Positions 23,694 through 32,427 of a stretch of 64,000 bases of DNA are shown here, piece after piece. The position numbers and the translations under genes are program-made. Numbering within the stretch: position 1 is the stretch's first letter; the number at the start of each line of letters is the position of its first letter. Below the pieces are notes generated by a model. That model had not been told where the DNA came from. It worked only from the letters and a program-made list of their open reading frames with translations, and did no database searches. The stretch comes from an uncultured Nocardioides sp. (GTDB lineage Bacteria > Actinomycetota > Actinomycetes > Propionibacteriales > Nocardioidaceae): contig NZ_CANKZF010000001.1 in the NCBI RefSeq assembly GCF_947488515.1, positions 62,001-126,000 on the forward strand, given 5' to 3'.

Positions 23694-26476
23694 GCGAGCG
23701 CCCCACGCCGGACCTGGAGATCGTCGAGACCCGCGTCTACCGCGGCGCCAACGTCTGGTCCTACGACAAGTCGATCCACCTCGTGGTCGACCTGGGCTCG
23801 CTCGAGCAGTTCCCCACCAACACCATCCCCGGGTTCACCGACGACCTCGTCGCGATGCTGCCCGGCCTGCGCGAGCACTCGTGCTCGCGCGGACGCCGGG
23901 GCGGCTTCCTCGAGCGCCTCAACGAGGGCACCTGGCTGGGCCACGTCGCCGAGCACGTCGCGCTGGCCCTCCAGCAGCTCGTCGGCCACGACATCCGCCG
24001 CGGCAAGACCCGACAGGTCAAGGGCCACCCGGGTCGCTACAACATCATCTACGGCTACATCGACGAGAACGTCGGCCTCACCGCCGGGCGTCTCGCCGTC
24101 CGCCTGGTCAACCACCTCGTCGAGGGCGACCCCGACTTCGACTGGGAGACCGAGCGCGACGACTTCATCCGTCGTGCCGAGCGCACCGCCTTCGGTCCCT
24201 CGACGCAGGCGATCGTGGACGAGGCGGTCTCCCGCGACATCCCGTGGATCCGGCTCAACCAGTACTCCCTCGTCCAGCTCGGACAGGGCGTCCACGCCAA
24301 GCGGATCCGCGCCACGATGACCTCCGAGACCTCGTCGATCGCCGTCGACATCGCCTCCGACAAGGACCTCACCACCAAGCTGCTCGGCGCCGCCGGCCTG
24401 CCGGTGCCCAAGCAGGAGTCGGTGCGCAGCGAGGAGGGCGCGGTCGCCGCCGCCCGCCGCATCGGCTACCCCGTCGTGCTCAAGCCGCTCGACGGCAACC
24501 ACGGCCGCGGGGTCTGCCTCGACCTGCAGTCCGACGACGACGTACGTGCCGCGTTCCCGATCGCCGAGGGCCAGTCGCGCCGCGGCAACGTCATCGTCGA
24601 GTCGTTCGTGACCGGCAAGGACTACCGCTGCCTGATCATCGACGGCCGGATGGTCGCGATCGCCGAGCGGGTGCCGGCCTCCGTGACCGGCGACAGCACC
24701 TCGACCGTGGAGCAGCTGGTCGACCTGACCAACGCCGACCCGCGCCGCGGAGTGGGCCACGAGAAGGTCCTCACCCGCATCAAGGTCGACGACGCCGCCA
24801 TCGAGGTGCTGGCCGACCAGGGCCACTCGCTGGACTCGGTGCCGGCCGAGGGCGAGATGGTCAAGCTCGCCCTCACCGGCAACATGTCCACTGGGGGCAT
24901 CTCGATCGACCGCACCTTCGAGGCGCACCCGGAGAACGTCGAGATCGCGGAGGAGGCCGCCCGGATGGTCGGCCTCGACATCGCCGGCATCGACTTCATC
25001 TGCCCCGACATCACCGAGCCGGTCCGCGAGGCGGGCGGCGCGATCTGCGAGGTCAACGCAGCCCCGGGCTTCCGGATGCACACCCACCCGACGATCGGCG
25101 AGCCGCAGTTCATCGCCAAGCCGGTGGTCGACATGCTGTTCCCGCCGGGTGCCACCTCGCGCATCCCGATCGTGGCCGTCACCGGCACCAACGGCAAGAC
25201 CACCACGAGCCGGATGATCGCCCACATCTTCAAGGGCCTGGGACGCAAGGTCGGCATGACCTCCACGGACGGCGTCGTGATCGACGAGCGGCTCGTGATC
25301 CGTGCCGACGCCTCCGGCCCCCGGTCGGCACGGATGGTCCTGCAGAACCCACGCGTCGACTTCGCCGTGTTCGAGGTCGCCCGCGGCGGCATCCTGCGCG
25401 AGGGGCTCGGCTACGAGCGCAACGACGTCGCCGTGGTGCTCAACGTGCAGCCCGACCACCTCGGCCTGCGCGGCATCGACACCGTCGAGCAGCTCGCCGA
25501 CGTGAAGGCGGTCATCGTCGAGGCGGTGCCGCGCGACGGCCATGCCGTGCTCAACGCCGACGACCCGCTGGTGCGGGAGATGCGCCGCAAGTGCTCGGGC
25601 CAGGTCGTCTGGTTCTCGATGGAGGAGCCCGGCAGCGAGGTGCGCGACATGATCGACGCGCACTGCCGCCGTGGCGGCAAGGCCATCGTGCTCAACCCCA
25701 CCGAGCGTGGCGAGATGATGGTGGTCCAGCACGGCCGGCGCGAGATGCAGCTGGCGTGGACCCACCTGCTCCCTGCGACCTTCAACGGCCGGGCCCGGAT
25801 GAACGTCCAGAACTCGCTCGCCGCGGCGGCCGCCGCCTTCGCGGCCGGGGCCCCGCTGCACGACATCCGCCAGGGCCTGCGCACCTTCTCGACCAACTAC
25901 TACCTCTCCCCCGGCCGACTCAACGAGGTCGATGTCAACGGCGTCAACGTCATCGTCGACTACTGCCACAACGCCCCCGGCATGAAGATGCTCGGCGACT
26001 TCGTGGACCGCGTCGGCGACTCGCTCGAGTCCTCGCACGACCTGGCCCGGCCCTCGCGGATCGGCATCATCGCCACGGCCGGCGACCGCCGCGACCAGGA
26101 CATGCGCGAGCTCGGGCAGATCGCGGCGCAGCACTTCGACGTGTGCATCGTGCGCGAGGACGTGGCGCTCCGCGGCCGCGAGCGCGGGGCGACCGCCCAG
26201 CTCGTCCTGGACGGCGTACGCGCCGCGATGGACGAGGGCGCCCGCTGCAAGCAGGCCGAGCTCGTGCTCGAGGAGATCGAGGCCGTGCGCCACGCGATGA
26301 GCCGCGCCAACCGCGGCGACCTCGTCGTGGTGTGCGTCGACAAGCACGCCGAGGTGATGGCCGAGCTGGAGAACTGGTCCGACGTGGCCCAGGCCGGCTC
26401 GACCACCAACCCCGACGCGCCCTCCGCCGACCCCGACTACACCCCTCCGGCCGACCAGGTGGCGGGCGGCGCGTGA
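23690..26476 (+). CDS. cphA: Cyanophycin synthetase
   Basis: A 928-residue enzyme that polymerises Asp and Arg into cyanophycin with ATP. The domains are an N-terminal CphA-specific region (1-~200), an ATP-grasp domain (~215-480, with VVLKPLDGNHGRGVC and CEVNAAPGFRMH) and a C-terminal Mur-ligase-like domain with P-loop VTGTNGKTTTSRM near 496-508 and the region around DYCHNAPGM near 760. All three are intact. Translation is coupled to cphB upstream and to the cupin gene downstream. A CphA-like protein lacking the ATP-grasp part is encoded 1 kb away on the other strand. Confidence 0.96.
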   Translation: MSERPTPDLEIVETRVYRGANVWSYDKSIHLVVDLGSLEQFPTNTIPGFTDDLVAMLPGLREHSCSRGRRGGFLERLNEGTWLGHVAEHVALALQQLVGHDIRRGKTRQVKGHPGRYNIIYGYIDENVGLTAGRLAVRLVNHLVEGDPDFDWETERDDFIRRAERTAFGPSTQAIVDEAVSRDIPWIRLNQYSLVQLGQGVHAKRIRATMTSETSSIAVDIASDKDLTTKLLGAAGLPVPKQESVRSEEGAVAAARRIGYPVVLKPLDGNHGRGVCLDLQSDDDVRAAFPIAEGQSRRGNVIVESFVTGKDYRCLIIDGRMVAIAERVPASVTGDSTSTVEQLVDLTNADPRRGVGHEKVLTRIKVDDAAIEVLADQGHSLDSVPAEGEMVKLALTGNMSTGGISIDRTFEAHPENVEIAEEAARMVGLDIAGIDFICPDITEPVREAGGAICEVNAAPGFRMHTHPTIGEPQFIAKPVVDMLFPPGATSRIPIVAVTGTNGKTTTSRMIAHIFKGLGRKVGMTSTDGVVIDERLVIRADASGPRSARMVLQNPRVDFAVFEVARGGILREGLGYERNDVAVVLNVQPDHLGLRGIDTVEQLADVKAVIVEAVPRDGHAVLNADDPLVREMRRKCSGQVVWFSMEEPGSEVRDMIDAHCRRGGKAIVLNPTERGEMMVVQHGRREMQLAWTHLLPATFNGRARMNVQNSLAAAAAAFAAGAPLHDIRQGLRTFSTNYYLSPGRLNEVDVNGVNVIVDYCHNAPGMKMLGDFVDRVGDSLESSHDLARPSRIGIIATAGDRRDQDMRELGQIAAQHFDVCIVREDVALRGRERGATAQLVLDGVRAAMDEGARCKQAELVLEEIEAVRHAMSRANRGDLVVVCVDKHAEVMAELENWSDVAQAGSTTNPDAPSADPDYTPPADQVAGGA

Positions 26477-26838
26477 GGATCCTCGACCTGACGGACCTCC
26501 CGCACCGTCCGATCGAGGCGCACGGCAGCCGCGGCTTCTCCGTCGGCGCCTTCGGCCTGAGCGCCGACGCCCACCTCGTGTCGGTCGCGCTCGCACCCGG
26601 TGGTGTCATCGGGCGGCACCCGGCCGTCGGCCGCCAGCTGCTGGTGGTCCTCTCCGGCGAGGCCGAGGTGAGTGGGGCGGACGGCTCCGCGCGCCGCCTG
26701 TCCCCCGGGCAGGCCGCCGTGTGGGAACCGGGCGAGCAGCACGAGACGCGCTCGGCGTCCGGGCTGTCGGCCCTGATCGTCGAGGGCGACCTCGACATCG
26801 GTGCGCCCGGCGAGCAGGTGGACCCGGGCGACACCTGA
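26473..26838 (+). CDS. Small cupin-domain protein
   Basis: A 121-residue single-domain cupin. The strands around GGVIGRHPAVGRQLLVVLSGEAEVSG and SPGQAAVWEPGEQHETRS match the two cupin motifs; the metal-ligand pattern is partial, with His at GRHPA and EQHE. It starts with GTG overlapping the cphA stop (GTGA), so it is part of the cyanophycin operon. A sensory or enzymatic role for small metabolites of this pathway is possible but not shown. Confidence 0.8.
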   Translation: MRILDLTDLPHRPIEAHGSRGFSVGAFGLSADAHLVSVALAPGGVIGRHPAVGRQLLVVLSGEAEVSGADGSARRLSPGQAAVWEPGEQHETRSASGLSALIVEGDLDIGAPGEQVDPGDT

Positions 26839-26851
26839 CCTGACCTGCCGG

Positions 26852-27499
26852 CTACTCCCCGCGCGACGGGGCGCGCCAGACGACGATCTCGTAGACCGCG
26901 GGGCCGTCGTCGCTGCGCTCGAAGGCGACGCAGACCTCCGAGGCGACGCGCTGGAGGCCGTACGACGCCGCACGCCGCTCGACCTCCTCGCTCGGGTGGC
27001 GCCGCACCTGGTGGTGGCCACCCACGACGCTGACCGGGGTGGCCTGCACGGACCCGTCGTCCAGCAGCGGCTCGTGGCTCACGACCAGGTGGGCGCCGGG
27101 CGCCAGTCGCGCGGCGACCAGCCGGAGGACCTCGAACAGGTCGGGCAGCAGCTCGAGGATGCCGATCGCCGCGACGAGGTCCCACTCGCCGTCGCGGGCG
27201 CGGAGGAACGACTCGGCGTCCGCAGCCACCACCTCGGCGTCCGGCACCTTGTCACGGGCCAGCGCCAGCATCGCGGGTGAGGGGTCGACGAGCGTCGGCG
27301 CGGCAGCGGGAAACAGCTCGTGCAGCACCAACGCCGTCTGCCCGGTCCCGGCGCCGAGGTCGAGGACCCGCGCCGGCGCCAGGCCGAGCGGCGCGAGCAG
27401 GTCCCGGGCCCGTTGGTTGGCCGACCAGCCGTTGCCGGTGGTCATCTCGTCGTACGTCGGTGCGAGGGCCTCGTACACCTGCGCCCATCCGTCGCTCAC
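26852..27499 (-). CDS. Class I AdoMet-dependent methyltransferase
   Basis: A 215-residue Rossmann-fold methyltransferase. Motif I VLDLGAGTGQTALVL lies near residue 45, and motif II-like ADAESFL and the post-motif WDLVAAIGILELLPDLFEVL follow. It starts with GTG, overlapping the stop of the CphA-like Mur ligase gene (GTGA), so it is the last gene of the fabG-fabI-Mur ligase unit. The substrate is unknown; coupling suggests action on a product of that ligase. Confidence 0.83.
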   Translation of the reverse strand: MSDGWAQVYEALAPTYDEMTTGNGWSANQRARDLLAPLGLAPARVLDLGAGTGQTALVLHELFPAAAPTLVDPSPAMLALARDKVPDAEVVAADAESFLRARDGEWDLVAAIGILELLPDLFEVLRLVAARLAPGAHLVVSHEPLLDDGSVQATPVSVVGGHHQVRRHPSEEVERRAASYGLQRVASEVCVAFERSDDGPAVYEIVVWRAPSRGE

Positions 27500-29184
27500 C
27501 CCTGCGCCGCCCGCACCTTCTGCGACAGGACCTCGGGGCTGTCGGGCGTGCCGCCGTGCTCGGCGATCCAGTCGTACGCCTCCTGCCGCTCGGCGTGGCA
27601 CATGAGGCCGACGACGTCGCCGGGCTCGGCGCGCTCGACCAGCGCGGCGAGGCAAGCGACCTCGGTGGTGTAGGTGTCGATGTCGGTGACGCCCACCCGG
27701 GCCGCGCCGGCGCGGAGCAGTGCGTCGATCTCGTCCATGGTGCGGCCGCGGAGGTACCACTCCTTGTGGCCGATCGCCACGACGTCGCTGCCCTTGGCGC
27801 CGATCTCCCCGAGCGCGTCGATCAGCTCATCGGTGCGGTCACCGACGGCGCCGAGGCCGAGCAGCAGGCGGGCGCCGGGACGTCGTACGCCCGACATGAT
27901 CTCCAGCAGCGCCTCGAGCCCGGCTTCGTTGTGCGCGAGGTCCATGACGACCGACACCTCGCCCGGGAGCGAGAAGAAGTTCATCCGGCCGGGGTTGTGC
28001 TCCGCGTCGGGGAGGAACGACGTCAGCCCCCTGACCACGGCGTCGCGCGCGAGACCGGTCGCGAGGGCGGCCGACGCAGCAGCGAGGGCGTTCTCGATGT
28101 TGAAGCGGGACAGCCCGGCCAACGTCATCGGCACGTCGACGAGCTCGACGAGCGGGTCCGGATCGGCGCCCGGCGCCAGCACGGTGATCCACCCGTCGAT
28201 CACGGTGGTGGCCCGGCCGCCGTCGGTGAGCACCTCCCGCACCGCCGGCGAGTCGGGGTCGCGGCTGAAGATCCACGGCTGCGCCGAGATCACGCTGCGC
28301 ATCGCCAGCACCCGGGGGTCGTCGCCGTTGAGCACCGACCAGCCGTCCTTGCGGGTGATCCGCGGCACGACGGACTTCACCTCGGCGAGCTGGTCGACCG
28401 TGTCGATGCCCTGGAGGCCGAGGTGGTCGGCGGTCACGTTGGTCACGACCGACACGTCGTTGCGGCTGATGCCGATGCCCTTGAGCAGGATCCCGCCGCG
28501 GGCGGTCTCGGTCACCGCGAACTGCACGCCGTCGAGCCCGAGGGCCCGGCCGGCACCGGAAGGCCCGGAGTAGTCGCCCGCCTCGACCAGCACGCCGTCG
28601 CGGTAGATGCCGTCGGTGTTGGACCACCCGACGACCAGCCCGCTGGTGCGCGCGATGTGCGCGATCATCCGGCTGGTCGTGGTCTTGCCGTTGGTGCCGG
28701 TCACCGCCACCACCGGGATGGTCGGCGTGATGGTGGCTGGCCGGTCGCCACGGGGCGCGGCGGCGACCTCGGCCGCGGCGGCGCTGACGGCTTCCTCGAC
28801 GTCGGGCGTCGGCAGCGCGTCGAGCGCGTGGGCGACCGCCTGGCCGAGCGCCTGCGCCCGGCCGCGGTTGCGCCACGGGAAGGCCACGATGACCACGTCG
28901 GGATCGCTGGTGGGGCGCACGCGGACGGCGAGGCGACGGGTGCCCGCCTCCGCCGCGATGGACCGGACCAGCCGCTCGACCGCCCGCAGGGCGAACCGCT
29001 GCCGGAAGCCCGAGCCGGGCGCGCCCGGCCTGGTCGTGCGCAGGCCGATGCGGCGCGCGAACCGCAGCACGGCCTCCTCGCCGGCCTCGGTGATCGTCGA
29101 GACGTCGAGCGTCAGCTTCACCGCCGCACGCGGGAAGTAGAGGTTGGGGCCTTCGAGGACGCGCAGCTCGACGAGAGAGGTCAC
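27496..29184 (-). CDS. CphA-like Mur ligase family protein lacking the ATP-grasp domain
   Basis: A 562-residue protein related to the cyanophycin synthetase next door. Residues 1-~145 resemble the CphA N-terminal region, then the Mur-ligase domain starts at once with VTGTNGKTTTSRM (P-loop at 161-173), FAVTETARGGIL, ADHLGLQGIDTVDQLAEVKS and MDLAHNEAGLEALLE. In CphA the same P-loop is near residue 498, so about 335 residues, the whole ATP-grasp domain, are absent. It therefore should form one amide bond type, not the alternating Asp/Arg polymer. GTG start. It lies 19 bases after fabI and overlaps the methyltransferase gene. Confidence 0.82.
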   Translation of the reverse strand: MTSLVELRVLEGPNLYFPRAAVKLTLDVSTITEAGEEAVLRFARRIGLRTTRPGAPGSGFRQRFALRAVERLVRSIAAEAGTRRLAVRVRPTSDPDVVIVAFPWRNRGRAQALGQAVAHALDALPTPDVEEAVSAAAAEVAAAPRGDRPATITPTIPVVAVTGTNGKTTTSRMIAHIARTSGLVVGWSNTDGIYRDGVLVEAGDYSGPSGAGRALGLDGVQFAVTETARGGILLKGIGISRNDVSVVTNVTADHLGLQGIDTVDQLAEVKSVVPRITRKDGWSVLNGDDPRVLAMRSVISAQPWIFSRDPDSPAVREVLTDGGRATTVIDGWITVLAPGADPDPLVELVDVPMTLAGLSRFNIENALAAASAALATGLARDAVVRGLTSFLPDAEHNPGRMNFFSLPGEVSVVMDLAHNEAGLEALLEIMSGVRRPGARLLLGLGAVGDRTDELIDALGEIGAKGSDVVAIGHKEWYLRGRTMDEIDALLRAGAARVGVTDIDTYTTEVACLAALVERAEPGDVVGLMCHAERQEAYDWIAEHGGTPDSPEVLSQKVRAAQG

Positions 29185-29203
29185 GCGGGGAAACTACCGA
29201 ACC

Positions 29204-29974
29204 TCAGAGGCCCATCGCGTGGAAGCCTCCGTCGACGTGCACGATCTCGCCCGTCGTCGCCGGGAAGAAGTCGCTGAGGAGCGCCACGACGGCCTGCGCG
29301 GTCGGCCTGTGGTCGGACTCGTCCCACCCGAGGGGCGCGCGGTCCTTCCACGCCGACTCGAGGTCCTCGAAGCCCGGGATCGCCTTGGCGGCGAGGGTCT
29401 TCAGGGGTCCGGCCGAGACCAGGTTGCAGCGGATGCCCTCGGGGCCGAGGTCCCGGGCGATGTAGCGGGAGGTGTTCTCCAGCGCCGCCTTCGCGACGCC
29501 CATCCAGTCGTACGCCGGCCAGGCGGTGGTCGCGTCGAAGGTCAGCCCGACGATCGACGAGCCCGGCGAGAGCAGCGGCTTGGTGGCGACGGCCAGGGAC
29601 TTGAGCGAGTACGCCGACACCTGCACGGCCTGCGCCACGTCGTCCCACGGGCCGTCCATGAACTTGCCGCCGAGCAGCGTCTCGGGGTTGCCGTACGCGA
29701 TGGAGTGGACGACCCCGTCCAGGCCGTCGACGTGCTCCCGGACCTGGTCGGCGAGACCCGCGAGGTGGTCCTCGTCGGTCACGTCGAGCTCGAGCACCGG
29801 CGCCTCCTGCGGGAGCCGCTTCGCGATGCGCCTCGTGATGCCGAGCGCGCGGCCGAAGTTGGAGATCAGCACCGTCGCGCCCTGCTCCTGGGCGACCTTG
29901 GCGGTCGCGAAGCCGATGGAGCTGTCCATCGTGACGCCGGCGACGAGGATGCGCTTGCCGTCGAGGATTCCCAT
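29204..29974 (-). CDS. fabI: Enoyl-[acyl-carrier-protein] reductase (NADH)
   Basis: A 256-residue InhA/FabI-type SDR that performs the final reduction in each fatty-acid elongation cycle. The NAD-binding segment ILVAGVTMDSSIGFATAKVA is the FabI variant with a serine-isoleucine pair. VHSIAYGNPETLLGG and the catalytic YDWMGVAKAALE (Tyr and Lys six residues apart plus flanks) follow, with VDGGFHAMGL at the C-terminus. It lies 45 bases downstream of fabG, the same order as in mycobacterial mabA-inhA. Confidence 0.95.
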   Translation of the reverse strand: MGILDGKRILVAGVTMDSSIGFATAKVAQEQGATVLISNFGRALGITRRIAKRLPQEAPVLELDVTDEDHLAGLADQVREHVDGLDGVVHSIAYGNPETLLGGKFMDGPWDDVAQAVQVSAYSLKSLAVATKPLLSPGSSIVGLTFDATTAWPAYDWMGVAKAALENTSRYIARDLGPEGIRCNLVSAGPLKTLAAKAIPGFEDLESAWKDRAPLGWDESDHRPTAQAVVALLSDFFPATTGEIVHVDGGFHAMGL

Positions 29975-30019
29975 GTCGTTGGACCTTTCGTCAGTGCTCG
30001 TGTCTCGCGGGAGGGAGGA

Positions 30020-30757
<738 letters not shown>

Positions 30758-30798
30758 GCTCCCCGACGCTAGTGATTACCGCTCGGTACGAGGAAACG

Positions 30799-30861
30799 CG
30801 GATTTCGAGACGCGTCGCTCACCCGCTCGCTTCGCTCGCCTGTGAGCCGATCGCTCCTCGA
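30799..30861. repeat. Intergenic repeat of the TTTCGAGACG...CTCCTC type
   Basis: TTTCGAGACGCG, a GCTCAC...GTGAGC inverted pair around a CGCTCGCTTCGCTCG core, then GATCGCTCCTCGATC. It sits between fabG and dodecin, outside both genes. The shared ends resemble the element at 14653-14690. Confidence 0.45.
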
Positions 30862-30879
30862 TCTCCCGCCCTGATCCAA

Positions 30880-30906
30880 CCCCCGCGCTCCGCTCGGTGT
30901 CGGGGG
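30880..30906 (-). terminator. Hairpin downstream of dodecin
   Basis: CCCCCG (30880-30885) pairs with CGGGGG (30901-30906), five bases beyond the dodecin stop in its direction of transcription. It is a likely terminator, without a long U-tract. Confidence 0.5.
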
Positions 30907-30911
30907 CGTGA

Positions 30912-31124
30912 TCACTCGTCCTCGAGGCGGAAGCCGACCTTCATGCCGACCTGGAAGTGCTCGACCACCCCGTCCTTGGCCTGGCCGCGGACCTGGGTGA
31001 CCTCGAACCAGTCGATGTGGCGCAGGGTCTGGCCGGCGCGCTCGATGCCGTTGCGGATCGCCTGGTCGATGCCGTCGGGCGAGGTGCCGACGATCTCCGT
31101 GACGCGATAGGTGCGGTTGGTCAT
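30912..31124 (-). CDS. Dodecin
   Basis: A 70-residue flavin-storage protein that assembles as a dodecamer. It matches the family over its full length: YRVTEIVGTSPDGIDQAIRNGIERAGQTLR, the flavin-stacking Trp in HIDWFEVTQVRG, and HFQVGMKVGFRLED at the C-terminus. AGGAGG precedes the ATG with good spacing. It is monocistronic, between a terminator hairpin and the divergent DUF3099 gene. Confidence 0.95.
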   Translation of the reverse strand: MTNRTYRVTEIVGTSPDGIDQAIRNGIERAGQTLRHIDWFEVTQVRGQAKDGVVEHFQVGMKVGFRLEDE

Positions 31125-31201
31125 GATGCCTCCTGGTCGACGGCTGCGCGGACCGTCACCGGCCCGTGGTTCTGCGAGCCTAGCGGCGTAGACTTTCGAG
31201 C

Positions 31202-31492
31202 ATGGCCAAGTCCGATGCCGTGCGCATCACCACGGCTCGCAGCAGCGCCGCAGAAGACATGCGGTCGCGCCAGCGCCGATACGCCATCTCGATGACGATC
31301 CGGCTGGTGTGCTTTGTGGGCGCGGTCGCGGTCGGTCCGGGCATCCTGCGGTGGATCCTGGTCGCCGCCGCCGTCTTCCTTCCGCTCTTCGCGGTGGTCA
31401 TGGCGAATGCCAACGACCAGCGGAACGACGGATTCAGCCTGCCGACCAACGCCGGTGCCCACGAACTGACGGCACACGACGGTGAAGACTGA
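31202..31492 (+). CDS. DUF3099 membrane protein
   Basis: A 96-residue actinobacterial DUF3099 protein. The family signature VRITTARSSAAEDMRSRQRRY at the N-terminus is followed by two hydrophobic helices (AISMTIRLVCFVGAVAV; WILVAAAVFLPLFAVVMANA) and a polar tail. The function is unknown. The ATG lies seven bases after TAGACT (31189-31194) with no ribosome binding site, consistent with leaderless translation. Confidence 0.9.
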   Translation: MAKSDAVRITTARSSAAEDMRSRQRRYAISMTIRLVCFVGAVAVGPGILRWILVAAAVFLPLFAVVMANANDQRNDGFSLPTNAGAHELTAHDGED

Positions 31493-31597
31493 GGAAAAAC
31501 GACACGACACCGGTGTGTCGAAAGTTTGGTTTTCACCCAGTCCCATGGAATGATCCTTCACGCGAGCGCAGCATCCCCCGTCTGCGTCAGCATCGAG

Positions 31598-31632
31598 GTG
31601 CCGGACAGCTTCCCCCCGTGGCTGTCCGGCAC
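31598..31632. terminator. 12-bp stem-loop between DUF3099 and the next gene
   Basis: GTGCCGGACAGC (31598-31609) pairs perfectly with GCTGTCCGGCAC (31621-31632) across an 11-base loop, followed by TTCTC. It lies 105 bases after DUF3099 and 56 bases before the next start, so it could be a terminator, an attenuator or the 3' end of a small RNA. The 196-base gap contains no other recognisable element except a weaker CGACAC/GTGTCG dyad just after DUF3099. Confidence 0.55.
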
Positions 31633-31688
31633 TTCTCATGTGTACGGCCGCCCCCGGGCGGCGCGGAGGCCCCTGCGGAAGGACCCCG

Positions 31689-31892
31689 ATGGAGCTCGAC
31701 CGTGACATCTGCTCGGCCAAGGGCTGCCAGGCCGACGCCGTGTGGGACCTCCGGTGGAACAACCCGAAGATCCACACCCCCGAACGCCGCAAGTCCTGGC
31801 TCGCCTGCGACGAGCACCGGGCCTCGCTCTCGGACTTCCTCGGCGCCCGCGGGTTCCTGAAGGACGTCGTCCCGCACGCTCCCGCGGACTGA
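31689..31892 (+). CDS. Small Cys-containing conserved protein
   Basis: A 67-residue protein of unknown function. It begins MELDRDICSAKGCQADAVWDL, has IHTPERRKSWLACDEHRASL and ends in a short helix. C-x4-C and C-x2-H pairs suggest a single zinc site. GGAAGGA upstream of the ATG at 31689 is a suitable ribosome binding site; an upstream in-frame ATG at 31638 lacks one. It is followed immediately by the tandem repeat array. Confidence 0.7.
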   Translation: MELDRDICSAKGCQADAVWDLRWNNPKIHTPERRKSWLACDEHRASLSDFLGARGFLKDVVPHAPAD

Positions 31893-31894
31893 CG

Positions 31895-32410
31895 TACGCC
31901 GACGAGGTGGCGGCAGATCGCCGCCAGCCCCCACCCTCAGTCCGTACGCCGACAAGGTGGCGGCACCCTGCAGCCGCCGGGCCTGCGCCACCGCCATCTG
32001 CCGCCACCCTCAGTCCGTACGCCGACGAGGTGGCGGCACCCTGCAGCCGCCGGCCCTGCGCCACCGCCATCTGCCGCCACCCTCAGTCCGTACGCCGACA
32101 AGGTGGCGGCACCCTGCAGCCGCCGGACCTGCGCCACCGCGATCTGCCGCCACCCTCAGTCAGGGCGCCGACAAGGTGGCGGCACCCTGCAGCCGCCGGA
32201 CCTGCGCCACCGCGATCTGCCGCCACCCTGGCGGGAGACGACATCCGACCGGCCACCCAGGTTGTCGTACGCCGCCACCCTCAGTCAGGGCGCCATGAAG
32301 GTGGCGGCACCCTGCAGCCGCCGGACCTGCGCCACCGCGATCTGCCGCCACCCTTGCGGGAGACGACATCCGACCGGCCACCCAGGTTGTCGTACGCCGC
32401 CACCCTCAGG
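31895..32410. repeat. Tandem array of ~73-bp hairpin units with a 125-bp higher-order repeat
   Basis: Three near-identical 73-bp units start at 31945, 32018 and 32091; a shortened one starts at 31895. Further units at 32164 and 32289 carry an extra segment (GCGGGAGACGACATCC... through GTTGTCGTACGCC), giving a 125-bp period. Each core holds GGTGGCGGCA and TGCCGCCACC (a perfect 10-bp inverted pair) plus a CTGCAG site, and GGTGGCG can instead pair with an inner CGCCACC. The array fills the gap between two convergent genes. 73 is not a multiple of three and no coding signal is seen. Confidence 0.9.
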
Positions 32411-32427
32411 CAGCAACCGGCGGACTC

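Noticed and set aside
23408..26596. A 1062-residue open frame on the minus strand opposite cphA
   Set aside because: It is the mirror of a strongly conserved cphA gene in GC-rich DNA. Its translation is His/Val/Gly/Asp-rich with no domain, and all CphA motifs are on the plus strand.
31895..32410. The repeat array as a CRISPR
   Set aside because: The repeated part is the whole 73-bp unit; there are no ~25-40 bp repeats separated by unique spacers and no cas gene.
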